A stretch of DNA of 64,000 nt from CAIZWU01 sp942492905 (GCA_942492905.1 OW818657.1:1364001-1428000); one strand, 5' to 3'. Counted from the first letter of the stretch, positions 8,620 through 18,167 are shown. The notes: generated by a model not told the origin, from the sequence alone. Program-made: numbers and translations.

Positions 8620-9219
8620 TCACCTTGGGTTCAAGGGGGCTTCCACGGCAGGCACTGCCGGGAGCACTGGTTTGGATTTGGCCAAGGCCGCCGCCTCCAG
8701 TCCTGCCAATCCCTGCTCCAGATCCTGCTCGACCAAGGAGCGGAACAGGAGACCGAAGTAGCGCCGTCCGGTATTTCCTCCAAAATCGGTGCGGAATTTC
8801 CAGCGCACCCGGGTTTGCAACCGGTCGGCGGATTCTTCGAGGCGGATCATGCTGACGGCATCCCCCCGCTCACCAAAATCAAAGGCCACCATGACTTCCC
8901 GGTCCGGCACCACGGCGGTGATCTTCGCCCGGCCTTCCCCCTCATACTTGCTGCGCCAGGTCATGGCTGATCCGGCGCCGTGTTCCGGTCCGGCATAGGC
9001 TACTTCCAGGAAAGGTTCGCGTTTCCACCAGGTGGCCCACTCCGGCCAGCGGTTCAGGGAGGCTACCCTGACATATAATTCCGGAGCTGGCAGCGGCACC
9101 AGCCGCTCCCGTTCCACTTCCAGCGAGGAGGGCAGGAAAAACCCACCGATAGCCACGAGGGCCATCAGTCCACCCGCCAGCATCGCCGACCATTTCAACC
9201 ATTTCCGCCACCATTTCAT
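8620..9219 (-). CDS. SRPBCC (polyketide cyclase-like) family membrane-anchored protein
   Basis: 199 residues. One N-terminal hydrophobic segment (SAMLAGGLMALVAIGGFFLP) is followed by an SRPBCC/START-like fold: LNRWPEWATWWKREPFLEV, AGSAMTWRSKYEGEGRAKI and a C-terminal amphipathic helix (FGLLFRSLVEQDLEQGL). This arrangement is common in bacterial proteins annotated as polyketide cyclase/dehydrase-like; the fold binds hydrophobic ligands but no ligand can be inferred. It probably stays anchored in the inner membrane with the domain outside. Its stop is 4 bp from the second tRNA-Gln, convergent with it. No operon partner is evident. Confidence 0.8.
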   Translation of the reverse strand: MKWWRKWLKWSAMLAGGLMALVAIGGFFLPSSLEVERERLVPLPAPELYVRVASLNRWPEWATWWKREPFLEVAYAGPEHGAGSAMTWRSKYEGEGRAKITAVVPDREVMVAFDFGERGDAVSMIRLEESADRLQTRVRWKFRTDFGGNTGRRYFGLLFRSLVEQDLEQGLAGLEAAALAKSKPVLPAVPAVEAPLNPR

Positions 9220-9273
9220 GGGAGAGTTCTGACACGGGTTGGACCCGCCGTCACGCGGAACATGGGGCGGGGA

Positions 9274-10257
9274 TCATCCCTGTTCCAGCCACCGGTGCGC
9301 GGCGGCCGCCACCGTCTCCCAGGCCAGGCCGCTCATGGGCGACCCTGCTTGTTTCGGGAGCCATGGCGTTCCTTCCGGCACCCCGGATTGCAGGACTGCT
9401 GCTTCCGGGTGCCGGGGAGCCCAATGGAAAGGATTGGTCGGCCCGAAGAGGGCAATCTGGGGCACATGGAAGGAGGCCGCGACATGCATGGCAGCGGTGT
9501 CCACCGTTATGGCGAGGCGTGCGCCGGCGATCACGGCAGCCAGTTGCAGGAGATTCAGTTTTCCGCTCAGATCCAACACGGGAGCGGTGGTGGCTGACAA
9601 AATTCCCGCCAGATGCTGCTGTTCGAATTCCCAGTTCCCTCCAGTCAGCACAATCGGCATCCTGTGCCGCCGGTGCAGGTCATCCAGCAGGGCCGCCCAA
9701 TGAGCGGCGGGCCAGAATTTCTCCTCCCGTGCGGTTCCCGGATGCACCAGGACATAGCCGTCCGGCAGGTCAGGCCGCTTCAGCCCGGCCGGCAGCACCA
9801 AATGCCCGGCATCCGGCACGGCCACCTCCGGCATCCCAGCCGAGGCCGCCAGCGCATGATGAAAATCAATCGTGTGCAGGTCCCTCACTGGCGCCTCACA
9901 AGTCACGGTGCAGGCCATGCTGCGGAGAAATCCTCCGGCGAATTTCCCGTATCCGGCCCGGACCGGTGCCCCCGAAATCAAGCTCAGCAGGGCGGAGCGG
10001 TCGGTGCCTGTGAAATCCAACACCAGCCCGGGAGACAACTCCTGCACCCGGTGGAGCAGGGGCAGGTTCAGTCCGCCAGCTTGCCAGACCAGCACTTCAT
10101 CGGCTGCGGAAAACAGGGGTCCCAGTTCTCCGGCGGCCCCTGCCAGCACCAGCGTGATCCTGGCTTCCGGCCAGGCCGTCCGCAGCGAGCCCAGGGCCGG
10201 AGCCGTCAGGACCGCATCACCGATACGTTTGAGCTGGAGAACGAGCAGGCCGGGCAA
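9274..10257 (-). CDS. glycosyltransferase family 9 (heptosyltransferase-like)
   Basis: 327 residues from a TTG start at 10257, the first candidate ahead of the conserved LLVLQLKRIGDAVLTAPAL motif that opens GT9 enzymes. Further signatures: VLDFTGTDRSALLS, YVLVHPGTAREEKFWPAAHWA (start of the nucleotide-sugar half), MPIVLTGGNWEFE, LDLSGKLNLLQLAAVIAGAR and VDTAAMHVAASFHVPQIALFGPT. These are the two Rossmann halves of ADP-heptose:LPS heptosyltransferases, cytoplasmic enzymes that add heptose or related sugars to the LPS core. It is followed upstream by a GT4 gene on the same strand after about 130 bp, suggesting a small core-glycan cluster. The donor is not determinable. Confidence 0.88.
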   Translation of the reverse strand: MPGLLVLQLKRIGDAVLTAPALGSLRTAWPEARITLVLAGAAGELGPLFSAADEVLVWQAGGLNLPLLHRVQELSPGLVLDFTGTDRSALLSLISGAPVRAGYGKFAGGFLRSMACTVTCEAPVRDLHTIDFHHALAASAGMPEVAVPDAGHLVLPAGLKRPDLPDGYVLVHPGTAREEKFWPAAHWAALLDDLHRRHRMPIVLTGGNWEFEQQHLAGILSATTAPVLDLSGKLNLLQLAAVIAGARLAITVDTAAMHVAASFHVPQIALFGPTNPFHWAPRHPEAAVLQSGVPEGTPWLPKQAGSPMSGLAWETVAAAAHRWLEQG

Positions 10258-10386
10258 AACAGAAGAGGTGAAGTCAGTCCCGCAACAGAAGGGGGGCGGG
10301 AGCAGAAGGAAACGGAAAAATCGGAATCTTCCACGGCTGCCTCAAGTGCCTCCTGAAGCCCCCGTGAGGAAAGTTTTCCTTGGTTT

Positions 10387-11727
10387 TTAAGGCGTCATCT
10401 GCCGTGCTTTGGTATACCCTGCCGCGATCCTGGTCCGGAAGTGTTCCCAAGTGAAGTAAGTCGAAACATGCTCTCTCGCTGCTCTGCCCATGGCCGCGAA
10501 ACGATCCCGTTCCTGCCAGGCCTCCTGCATTGCTGCCGCGAGGGCGTTTTCGTCATTGGGTGGGACGAGTCGCCCGGTCACGCCATCAATCAAGGCATCG
10601 CCGCTCTCCTGAGTGGTGATCAGGGGCAGCCCGCAGGCGGCTGCTTCAAGGGTGACTTTGGCAAATCCCTCACACTCGCTGGGAAACACCAGGGCACTGG
10701 CGGTCCGCAGCAGGTCGGGGACATTGGGAACAAATCCCGTCACCCGCACGGATGGTCCGGCGCAGGCCTCGAGATCCTTCCGGATTTCGGGATGAGGTTC
10801 CCCCACCAGCACCAGTTCGGCATCCCGGAGCCCCAGTTTTTTCCAAGCCCGCAGCAGGTGATGGACGCCCTTCCGTTTGATCAACGCGCCGACAAAAATC
10901 AGACGGAAACGATCCGGGGGAGTTCCCGGCGCATAACGCGAAACATCCACCCCACGGCCGGTGTAGTGGAGCCGCTCCGCCGGAATGCCCGCGTCCAGAA
11001 ATGTCTGCGCGGAACATCGGGAAGGCATGAACAACAAGGTCGCCAGTTCGTATTCCATCAGCATCTGCTGACGCGAAATCAGCAGCCGGTGTTTCCATCC
11101 GGCCAGTCCTTTCAGGAGGGAAGCTTCCCTTTCCGTCTTGGTCAGGAAGGGTTTTTGATGACCCTTGTTCCGGTGCCAGGTCGGGATGTCCATCACGGAG
11201 GGCAGGCCCTGCTGCCGGGCCGCGATCAGGCTGCGCACGGCGTCGCCGCTCCAGGTGTGCAGAAAATCATACCGCCCTGAACGCACCTCCCGGGCGGTGA
11301 TCCAGTCCACGTAGTGTTTTTTCGCCCCATAGTAGCGGGCGCTGCCCAGTCCGGAGAGCAGCCGCACCGGATGCCAGGCGAGCGATCGGATTCTGCCCGC
11401 CGGGATGCCCTGCTGCTGGTTGGCATAACCAATCGCCCTTTTCAGAAATCCGGCGCCGGCAGAGGCCTTGATGCCTTCCAGGGAGCTCACGTCCAGTCCG
11501 CTTCCTCCAATGCGCGCACTGGTGCTGTAAAGCAGGGCACGCGGCAGATCCCTTGGCGGAGGCAGGGCCGGAAGGGTTTGATAGGAAGGCAGGGACTGGG
11601 CAGACACGCGGCTGAAGGGAAGGCGAGCATGCGGCAGCGGCCAAGGGTTTTCCAGCCCGGAATGGCCCTTGGATCCGCTTTGCCGGTGCGGCTTCCCATC
11701 AGGTGATCGGGAGCTTCCACCGGGCAT
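10387..11727 (-). CDS. glycosyltransferase family 4 (group 1)
   Basis: 446 residues. The first 45 or so residues are basic and low in conservation signals, so the true start may lie downstream of the ATG at 11727. N-terminal Rossmann part: ALLYSTSARIGGSGLDVSSLEG and YDFLHTWSGDAVRSLIAA. C-terminal GT4 part: RLIFVGALIKRKGVHHLLRAW, VRVTGFVPNVPDLLRTASALVFPS, and the E-x7-E signature in SECEGFAKVTLEAAACGLP, which binds the nucleotide-sugar donor (retaining GT-B fold). Encoded upstream of the GT9 gene, probably co-transcribed, and divergent from the DUF6600 lipoprotein (88 bp between starts). Likely acts in LPS-core or surface glycan assembly; substrate unknown. Confidence 0.85.
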   Translation of the reverse strand: MPGGSSRSPDGKPHRQSGSKGHSGLENPWPLPHARLPFSRVSAQSLPSYQTLPALPPPRDLPRALLYSTSARIGGSGLDVSSLEGIKASAGAGFLKRAIGYANQQQGIPAGRIRSLAWHPVRLLSGLGSARYYGAKKHYVDWITAREVRSGRYDFLHTWSGDAVRSLIAARQQGLPSVMDIPTWHRNKGHQKPFLTKTEREASLLKGLAGWKHRLLISRQQMLMEYELATLLFMPSRCSAQTFLDAGIPAERLHYTGRGVDVSRYAPGTPPDRFRLIFVGALIKRKGVHHLLRAWKKLGLRDAELVLVGEPHPEIRKDLEACAGPSVRVTGFVPNVPDLLRTASALVFPSECEGFAKVTLEAAACGLPLITTQESGDALIDGVTGRLVPPNDENALAAAMQEAWQERDRFAAMGRAAREHVSTYFTWEHFRTRIAAGYTKARQMTP

Positions 11728-11815
11728 GGCCGAAGCATGGTGAAATTCCGGATGAATGAATTTCAGACTGGGCCGTCAGAGCAGGCAGTTCATCATCCGT
11801 CCCCCCGCCGTTCCC

Positions 11816-14602
11816 ATGAAATATCCCTTCCTCCCGACTCTGCTGGCCACTTCCAGTCTGCTGATGGTGTCCTGTGATGGCCAGCCCGCCGCCCTCAGCC
11901 AATCCGCCGTGGCCCCTCCTGCCGTCCAGACCCCTTCTCCCGAGCCCGTTGCAGATGAAAATGCGGCGTTGGAAAAGCAGATCGCGGACCTCAAAACCCA
12001 GGAAGCCGAACTCCGGCTCCAACTGCAGCAGGATCAACTGGCCCAGGAAAAAGCGGAACTTGAGCGCCAGCGCGATGACCTGGCCAAGGAAAAAGCCGCC
12101 TTGGAGGCTGCTGCGGCCGCTCCGGCGTCCCCCGTGCCTCCCGCCGCCAGTACCCCGTCGGTCCGCCGGGCTCAACCCGTTTCCACCGCCGCGGCCCCAC
12201 CAGCTGCCGGCAGCCGCGACTATCAAATGTTCTACGAAGGCCTGGCTCCCTACGGTCAGTGGATGGAAACCGCGGAATACGGTTACGTCTGGCAACCCAC
12301 CAGCCCGGCGCCTGGTTGGCGTCCCTACACGGTGGGCCGCTGGGCGGACTCCGATCAGGGCTGGACTTGGATTTCCGACGAACCTTATGGCTGGGCCACT
12401 TATCACTACGGCCGGTGGGCTCTCCTGGAACGACAGGGTTGGATCTGGGTTCCTGGCGATACCTGGGCTCCTGCCTGGGTTTCCTGGCGGAACAACGCCG
12501 ACCTCGTCGGTTGGTCCCCCCTGCCTCCGGAAACGGTCTATGCGGACGATATCGACTATGGCCCCGGAGTGGATGACGACTACGGCATCAGCCCGGATGC
12601 CTACACCTTCATGCCCGTCCAGTATTTTGACGAGCCCGTCTACGAACATTATTATCCTGTCGCGGAAAACCGGAGCTACTTCGGCCTGACCATCGGCATC
12701 ACCCGCATCGTCATCCGTTCCGGCAATGTCCATTGTGATGGCCCGGAACGGCTTTGGGTCAATGGCCGCCTCTCCCGCCCCATGACCCGTTACCGGCTCG
12801 ACCGCGACTATGGTTATGACGATCGCCACGACTACCGTCCGCGTTTCGACAACGACCGCCTCAGCTGTTATTCACCCCGGGTCCGCACGTCCTGGAACGA
12901 AGGTCTCCGCCCTTCCCGCCTCCATGGCCGCATGGATGACATCAAAGTCGTCAGGCGTCATGAATCCTTCCGGGGCGACCTCAGCCGCCGTTATCAGGAA
13001 GAACAGAGGGAACGGCGCGGACGGGCCACTGCGGCCCTCCAGCAGGAACCTGTCCGCCGGCTTGCCGAGCGCCATGGTGCTCTCGAAAAAGTCCGCTCCC
13101 AACGGGATCAACTCACCCAACGCCGCGGGGGATCGGAGCGTTCCTCCAGCCGCCAGCCTGCCTTGGAACGATCCGACCGCAGCGATCGGGTCCGTGGCGA
13201 AGGCGCCCGGCAGGAGGTGCTCCAAAAGGAGAGGCTGGAAACCTCGCGCAAGGAACTCAAGGAACGTCAGGACGAGGTGACCAAGCTCCGCCAGCAACGT
13301 GATTCGGTGGAAACCAAAGCCAAAACGGAACCCCAGCGCGGCCAGCGCGAAGGTGAAAGCAAGGAACGCGATGCAAACGCCCGCCGTGGCCAGACCCAGT
13401 CAGCCGAAGCCCGTCAGCGCGAAGAACTCCAGCAACGTCAGGAAGCTGTGGCCAGGCTCCGCCAGCAGCGCGACTCCAGCGACAGTAAAGCCAAAACCGA
13501 GCCTCAACGCGGTAGCCGGGAAGGCGATTCCAGCCGCAACGAACCAGCCAGCAAAGAACGCGAAGAAGCTGTCCGCCGGGAGCAGGCAAAACAAAACGAA
13601 ACCCGCCAACGGCAGGCCGAAGAGCAACAGCGCGGTCAGCGGGAGAGCCAAGGCAATAAGGAGCGGGAAGAAGCCGCCCGTCGGGAGCAGGCGAAACAAA
13701 ATGAAACCCGCCAACGCCAGGCGGAACAGCAACAACGCGGCCAGCGGGAGAGCCAGGGCAATAAGGAGCGGGAGGAAGCTGCCCGCCGGGAGCAGGCGAA
13801 GCAAAACGAAACCCGCCAGCGGCAGGCCGAGGAGCAACAGCGCGGTCAGCGGGAGAGCCAAGGCAATAAAGAGCGGGAGGAGGCTGGCCGCCGGGAGCAG
13901 GCGAAGCAAAACGAAACCCGCCAGCGGCAGGCCGAGGAGCAACAGCGCGGTCAGCGGGAGAGCCAAGGCAATAAAGAGCGGGAGGAGGCTGGCCGCCGGG
14001 AGCAGGCGAAACAAAATGAAACCCGTCAACGTCAGGCGGAACAGCAACAACGCGGCCAGCGGGAGAGCCAAGGCAATAAGGAGCGGGAGGAGTCTGCCCG
14101 CCGGGAGCAGGCAAAACAGAATGAAACCCGTCAGCGTCAGGCGGAGCAGCAACAGCGCGCCCAACGGGAAAGCCAGGCCAACCAGGCCCGCGAGGAGGCC
14201 GGTCGTCGCGAGCGGGCCCAGCAGAATGAGTCCCGCCAGCGTCAGGCCGAACAGCAACAGCGCGGCCAGCGCGAGGCCCAGGCCAACAAAGCCCGCGAAG
14301 AATCAGCCAGGCGGGAACAATCCCGGCAGAACGAAGCGCGCCAGCGACAGGCGGAGCAGCAACAGCGCAGCCAGCGGGAGAACCAGGCCAGCCAGGCCCG
14401 CGAGGAGGCGGGCCGGCGCCAGCAGTCCCAACAAAACGAGGCCCGCCAGCGTCAGGCCGAGCAGGAGCGCGGCAACCGCGAGCGGGAAAACAATGCCCGC
14501 CGCGATCAGGCAAAGCAGGCTGAAGAGAACAACCGGCGGCAATCCGCGCAGAAGGCGAAGCAGGATGACGAGGATAAATCTGAAAAGAAGCGGGGCCGTT
14601 AG
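11816..14602 (+). CDS. DUF6600 lipoprotein with long charged repeat tail
   Basis: 928 residues from the ATG at 11816; an in-frame start 60 bp upstream would bury the signal peptide. Residues 1-21 form a lipoprotein signal (FLPTLLATSSLLMVSC) with acylation at the Cys. A coiled coil follows at about 45-100 (EKQIADLKTQEAELRLQLQ...), then the DUF6600 aromatic repeats at about 135-245 (YEGLAPYGQWMETAEYGYVW, WRPYTVGRWADSDQGWTW, GWATYHYGRWALLERQGWIW). From about residue 375 the protein is almost entirely E/Q/R/K, ending in roughly eight to nine copies of a 35-residue unit. DUF6600 function is unknown; an outer-membrane or periplasmic structural role is plausible. The stop overlaps the stop of the convergent gene. 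Confidence 0.85.
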   Translation: MKYPFLPTLLATSSLLMVSCDGQPAALSQSAVAPPAVQTPSPEPVADENAALEKQIADLKTQEAELRLQLQQDQLAQEKAELERQRDDLAKEKAALEAAAAAPASPVPPAASTPSVRRAQPVSTAAAPPAAGSRDYQMFYEGLAPYGQWMETAEYGYVWQPTSPAPGWRPYTVGRWADSDQGWTWISDEPYGWATYHYGRWALLERQGWIWVPGDTWAPAWVSWRNNADLVGWSPLPPETVYADDIDYGPGVDDDYGISPDAYTFMPVQYFDEPVYEHYYPVAENRSYFGLTIGITRIVIRSGNVHCDGPERLWVNGRLSRPMTRYRLDRDYGYDDRHDYRPRFDNDRLSCYSPRVRTSWNEGLRPSRLHGRMDDIKVVRRHESFRGDLSRRYQEEQRERRGRATAALQQEPVRRLAERHGALEKVRSQRDQLTQRRGGSERSSSRQPALERSDRSDRVRGEGARQEVLQKERLETSRKELKERQDEVTKLRQQRDSVETKAKTEPQRGQREGESKERDANARRGQTQSAEARQREELQQRQEAVARLRQQRDSSDSKAKTEPQRGSREGDSSRNEPASKEREEAVRREQAKQNETRQRQAEEQQRGQRESQGNKEREEAARREQAKQNETRQRQAEQQQRGQRESQGNKEREEAARREQAKQNETRQRQAEEQQRGQRESQGNKEREEAGRREQAKQNETRQRQAEEQQRGQRESQGNKEREEAGRREQAKQNETRQRQAEQQQRGQRESQGNKEREESARREQAKQNETRQRQAEQQQRAQRESQANQAREEAGRRERAQQNESRQRQAEQQQRGQREAQANKAREESARREQSRQNEARQRQAEQQQRSQRENQASQAREEAGRRQQSQQNEARQRQAEQERGNRERENNARRDQAKQAEENNRRQSAQKAKQDDEDKSEKKRGR
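13546..14480 (+). repeat. 105-bp in-frame tandem repeat inside the DUF6600 lipoprotein gene
   Basis: At least eight consecutive 105-bp units: the GGGAGAGCC-type core recurs at 13641, 13746, 13851, 13956, 14061, 14166, 14271 and 14376. Each encodes 35 residues built on REQAKQNETRQRQAEEQQRG plus QRESQGNKEREEAAR. The first five units are almost identical at the DNA level, while later ones drift (for example KQNETRQ becomes QQNESRQ or RQNEARQ). This suggests expansion by recombination or slippage from one end. The repeat keeps other frames and the antisense strand open, creating long spurious reading frames. Confidence 0.92.
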
Positions 14603-15402
14603 GGCTGGCCTGTCCCGCAGGCCCAGCGAGCGAGCTGCCGGAAGATCTCCACGTTGTCGTCGTCCGGCACGACAATACCGCCGATGCCTTTGCCTTCGAG
14701 CACCGGATTGGCGATCCAGCCGGCATCCGTCACCACCACCACCCGGCCTGCGCCCGGGGTCGCGGTAGCCAGGAGTACCCCGGATTCATTCCGCTGGCCG
14801 CCCTGCACCGGAACTTTAAGATCATTCGGTACCAGTGCCTGGGGTTTGGCGGCATGGGCCGGGTCCAGCACGAGGGTGTTTCCTGAATAGTAACCCCATT
14901 TCAATCCACCGATCACCGGGGTCTCCGCAGGCAGGGCGATGCCTTTGATATCGGTATAACGATCTTCCCACCGCAGGCCGAATCCGGCGAGGAGGTGGTT
15001 GGTTTCCACGGTTTCCAAATTATGATTTTCCTGATTCCCCATCAGGATCAGCCCGCCGCCGCGTTTCACGAAAGTAGTCAGGACGGCCCGGTCGTCGGGT
15101 CCGAGATGACGGGGAACCGGATGGCCTTCCACCGCCTTGTCGGAAGGATTTGAGATCAGAATCACGGCGACTCCGGAGAGCGAGGCCGCGGTAACCGGGT
15201 CAGCACTGACGCGGACTTCAAATGTCGTCCGCAGTTTTGCCAGAATACCACTGTAGGTGCCATCAGGCTGGTAGCGGGTCTCCCCCTCAGCATTCCAGGC
15301 CCGGCTATAAAGCAGGACGGGTTTCGTCGTTTGAGCGGAGAGCGGGAGGGCAGCCAGCAGCCACAGGCCGGTGAGGGAAGCAGAGAAGGAACGGCGTTTC
15401 AT
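14599..15402 (-). CDS. secreted ThuA/GATase-like protein
   Basis: 267 residues with an N-terminal signal peptide (MKRRSFSASLTGLWLLAALP ending LSAQT). The mature part alternates short beta strands and helices like a type-1 glutamine-amidotransferase/ThuA fold: PVLLYSRAWNAEGE, GVAVILISNPSDKAVEGHP, LTTFVKRGGGLILMGNQENHN, GVLLATATPGAGRVVVVTDAGW. No catalytic cysteine is seen at the expected elbow (GNQENHN), so it is probably a non-catalytic ligand- or sugar-binding member. Stop codons of this gene and the DUF6600 lipoprotein overlap (convergent, 4 bp). It is divergent from the aminopeptidase gene with about 165 bp between starts. The family call is by motif impression only. Confidence 0.6.
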   Translation of the reverse strand: MKRRSFSASLTGLWLLAALPLSAQTTKPVLLYSRAWNAEGETRYQPDGTYSGILAKLRTTFEVRVSADPVTAASLSGVAVILISNPSDKAVEGHPVPRHLGPDDRAVLTTFVKRGGGLILMGNQENHNLETVETNHLLAGFGLRWEDRYTDIKGIALPAETPVIGGLKWGYYSGNTLVLDPAHAAKPQALVPNDLKVPVQGGQRNESGVLLATATPGAGRVVVVTDAGWIANPVLEGKGIGGIVVPDDDNVEIFRQLARWACGTGQP

Positions 15403-15566
15403 AGGTCAGGCCCGGGCAGGGCATCAGGAACCAGTAGTATCGAAATGGAACCAGGCAAATTCATCAGTGGAAATTCCCGGGAAGGCCACCCGGGGCTGCT
15501 GCGCGCCGGATTCCCCGGATTGCGCTGCCCGTTGCACAGTAGGGCGGCGTGGGTTATGCGCCGGTC

Positions 15567-18167
15567 ATGAAACCACACGTTTTCTGTATCACTGCGGCCC
15601 TCTTGTCCCCGTCCCTCGCTGTGCGTGAGGAACAATGTGTGGGGAATTGCGGGAAACAGAACCTGCTTCTGCCCATGGGCGGGGAGATCAAGCCGGGCCG
15701 CAAATATGCCCGGGACCGGCTGGTGGATATCCAACATCTGGCGTTGGACGTCACTCCGGATTTCAAGGCCCGCACGGTCCGGGGGACAGTAACGATCTCC
15801 TTTACCCCCATCGCCGAGCCGCTGCGGACCCTCGCGCTGGATTCGGTGGACCTGACGATTGATCAGGTCACTGCAGCCGGGGTGCAGATCGCAGACCGGC
15901 AGGTGACGGAAGACCAGTTGCTGGTGCACTTCACCACCCCGGTGGAGCCCGGAAAGGAAGCGAGTGTGACCATTTCCTATCATGGGCAGCCGGAAAATGG
16001 CCTGCATTTCCGCACGCCGGAGCAGGGGTATCCGGCCGGCGATACCCAGGTGTGGAGCCAGGGTGAGGCGGAGAACCATCGCTACTGGTTTCCCTGTTAT
16101 GATTATCCCAACGAACGATTCTCCAGCGAGGTGACCTGCCATGTGCCCGAGGGCATGGAGGTCGTTTCCAATGGCAGCCTGGCCGGACGGACCGCCGGAC
16201 CGGGCGGTCTGACGGCGTGGCATTGGCAGCAGAAGCAGCCTCATGTCAATTATCTGATCGCCCTCGCCGCCGGGCATTTTTCCAAGCTGGAAGCGCAGGC
16301 CGGGGCCATGCCGCTGGCCTTGCTGGTACCGCCTTCTGAGAAGGCCCAGGCCGCGCTGGCCTTCCGCGATACCCCGGCGGTGATGGCGTTTTTCCAAAAG
16401 GAAATCGGCGTGCCGTTTCCTTGGGACAAATACTACCAGGTGTACTGCCATGACTTCCTCGCCGGGGGCATGGAGAATACGAGCTGTTCCTTCATGGCGG
16501 GCGGGCTGTTGTTTCCGGAGGAGGTAGGCAAGCTGGATTCCCTGCATTGGCTGGATGCCCATGAGATGGCGCACCAGTGGTTCGGGGATTTGCTGACCTG
16601 CCGTGACTGGGCGCACCTGTGGCTCAATGAGGGCTTCGCCAGTTATTACACGCTGCTTTACGATGAGGAGAAAAATGGCCGCGATGGCTTCCTCGCCGGG
16701 CTGCACAAGTCGGCCGACCGGGTGATTGAATCCAAGGACCGGCGGCCCATCGTCTGGCGCGACTACGGCGAGCCGATGCAGCAGTTCGACAGCCGGGCCT
16801 ATCCAAAAGGGGCATGGGTGCTGCACATGCTGCGCAGCCAGCTGGGCAAGGCTACCTATCAAAAAGCCATCCGCCTTTACATCGAACGCCACCGCAATGG
16901 CATCGTGACCACGGATGACCTGCAGGATATCATGGAGGAAGTGAGCGGCCGTTCGCTGGATCAGTTTTTCGACCAATGGGTGCATCACGGCGGGGTGCCG
17001 GAATTGAAGGCTGACTATGCCTGGGATGCGGAGACCAAACAGGCCAAGGTGACGATCCGGCAGACGCAAAAAGTGGATACGGAAGTGTTGCTCTTCCGCC
17101 TGCCCGTGCCGGTGCGGTTTGCCGTGCCGGTCGATGGCAAAACCGAAACCAAGGAATTCTCGGTCACGGTGAGCAAAGCGGAGGAATCCTTTTACTTCGC
17201 GCTGCCGGCCCAGCCGGAGATGGTGGGGCTGGACCCTGATTTCACCATCCTTGCCAAGTGGGACTTCACTCCACCGCCGGAACTGCTGAAGCGCCAGCTC
17301 AAGGCGGACTTCGAGAGCCGCTGGCGTGCGGTCGAGGTGCTCGCGGCCAAAAAGGACGAGGCCACCGTAAAACAACTCGGTGAGGTCGCGGCGCAGGATG
17401 CACACCACGCCATCCGGGAGAAAGCCGTGCAGGCTCTGGCTAAAATCGGCACCCCGGAGGCCCGGGCCACGTTGATCACCCAACTGACGCAACAAGACGA
17501 ACGGGTCAGGATGGCCGCCGTGGAGGGAGTCGCCGCCTTGTATCATCCCGACTCCCATGCGGCGCTGGTGGCGCTTGCGGGGACGGAGCGGAATCCCATG
17601 ATCCTCGCCAAAATAGTGTCCAGTTTCGCGGCGTGGCCACAGCAGGATGTGCTGCCGTTTTTGAAAATGGCCTCCTATCAGGAAATGGTGGGAGTGGCGG
17701 CGGTCGGGGCTCTCCGGGGGCAAAATCGCACGGAGGCCGTTCCGGCGTTGCAGGCGTGGCTGAGCCAGCCGGACCGCCGGCTCCAGCAGAAGGAACTCGG
17801 CCAGGCGCTGGAGGCATTGGCCTTTCTCAGCCGTGACTCCAAAGACCCCGGCGTGCAGCCTTTCCTGGCTGGTTACCTGACCGATAACCGGGAAATCGTT
17901 CGCACCGCGGCGGCCCGATCCCTCGGGTTGCTGGGGGATCCCCGCTCCCTGCCAGTGCTGCGGGGAATGGCTTCGGTAAAACGTAATCCCTCGGCCAGTA
18001 CCGCAGCGGAGGCCATGACGAAAATCGAGGCCGCCCTCACCGCTCCCGTCCAGACGCAGGAAGCATGGAAAAAAGTCCAGGACCTGACGCAGAAGACGGA
18101 GGAACTGGAAAAGAAACTGGAGAAGCTCGAGAGCCGCGCCAAGGCGGAACCGGAAACCAAGAAATAA
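15567..18167 (+). CDS. M1 family zinc aminopeptidase fused to HEAT repeats
   Basis: 866 residues from the ATG at 15567. A short N-terminal hydrophobic region (FCITAALLSPSLAV) suggests export. The M1 catalytic part has an exopeptidase motif GGMENTS (GAMEN in classical members), the zinc site HEMAHQWF at residues 332-339 and NEGFASY with the third zinc ligand about 19 residues after the second His. Residues about 590-815 form HEAT/PBS-lyase-like helical repeats (AIREKAVQALAKIGTPEAR, EIVRTAAARSLGLLGDPRS), and the last 30 residues are a coiled coil (QKTEELEKKLEKLES). The enzyme should remove N-terminal residues from peptides; the HEAT array may bind substrate or a partner. proA follows after a 1-bp gap. 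Confidence 0.92.
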   Translation: MKPHVFCITAALLSPSLAVREEQCVGNCGKQNLLLPMGGEIKPGRKYARDRLVDIQHLALDVTPDFKARTVRGTVTISFTPIAEPLRTLALDSVDLTIDQVTAAGVQIADRQVTEDQLLVHFTTPVEPGKEASVTISYHGQPENGLHFRTPEQGYPAGDTQVWSQGEAENHRYWFPCYDYPNERFSSEVTCHVPEGMEVVSNGSLAGRTAGPGGLTAWHWQQKQPHVNYLIALAAGHFSKLEAQAGAMPLALLVPPSEKAQAALAFRDTPAVMAFFQKEIGVPFPWDKYYQVYCHDFLAGGMENTSCSFMAGGLLFPEEVGKLDSLHWLDAHEMAHQWFGDLLTCRDWAHLWLNEGFASYYTLLYDEEKNGRDGFLAGLHKSADRVIESKDRRPIVWRDYGEPMQQFDSRAYPKGAWVLHMLRSQLGKATYQKAIRLYIERHRNGIVTTDDLQDIMEEVSGRSLDQFFDQWVHHGGVPELKADYAWDAETKQAKVTIRQTQKVDTEVLLFRLPVPVRFAVPVDGKTETKEFSVTVSKAEESFYFALPAQPEMVGLDPDFTILAKWDFTPPPELLKRQLKADFESRWRAVEVLAAKKDEATVKQLGEVAAQDAHHAIREKAVQALAKIGTPEARATLITQLTQQDERVRMAAVEGVAALYHPDSHAALVALAGTERNPMILAKIVSSFAAWPQQDVLPFLKMASYQEMVGVAAVGALRGQNRTEAVPALQAWLSQPDRRLQQKELGQALEALAFLSRDSKDPGVQPFLAGYLTDNREIVRTAAARSLGLLGDPRSLPVLRGMASVKRNPSASTAAEAMTKIEAALTAPVQTQEAWKKVQDLTQKTEELEKKLEKLESRAKAEPETKK

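Noticed and set aside
13257..14768. Long frames on both strands (489 residues each) and the 285-residue hydrophobic antisense frame over the repeat
   Set aside because: The 105-bp repeat is a multiple of 3, so every frame without a stop in one unit stays open. Repeating LLLFRLTLTGFIL-type peptides are artefacts.
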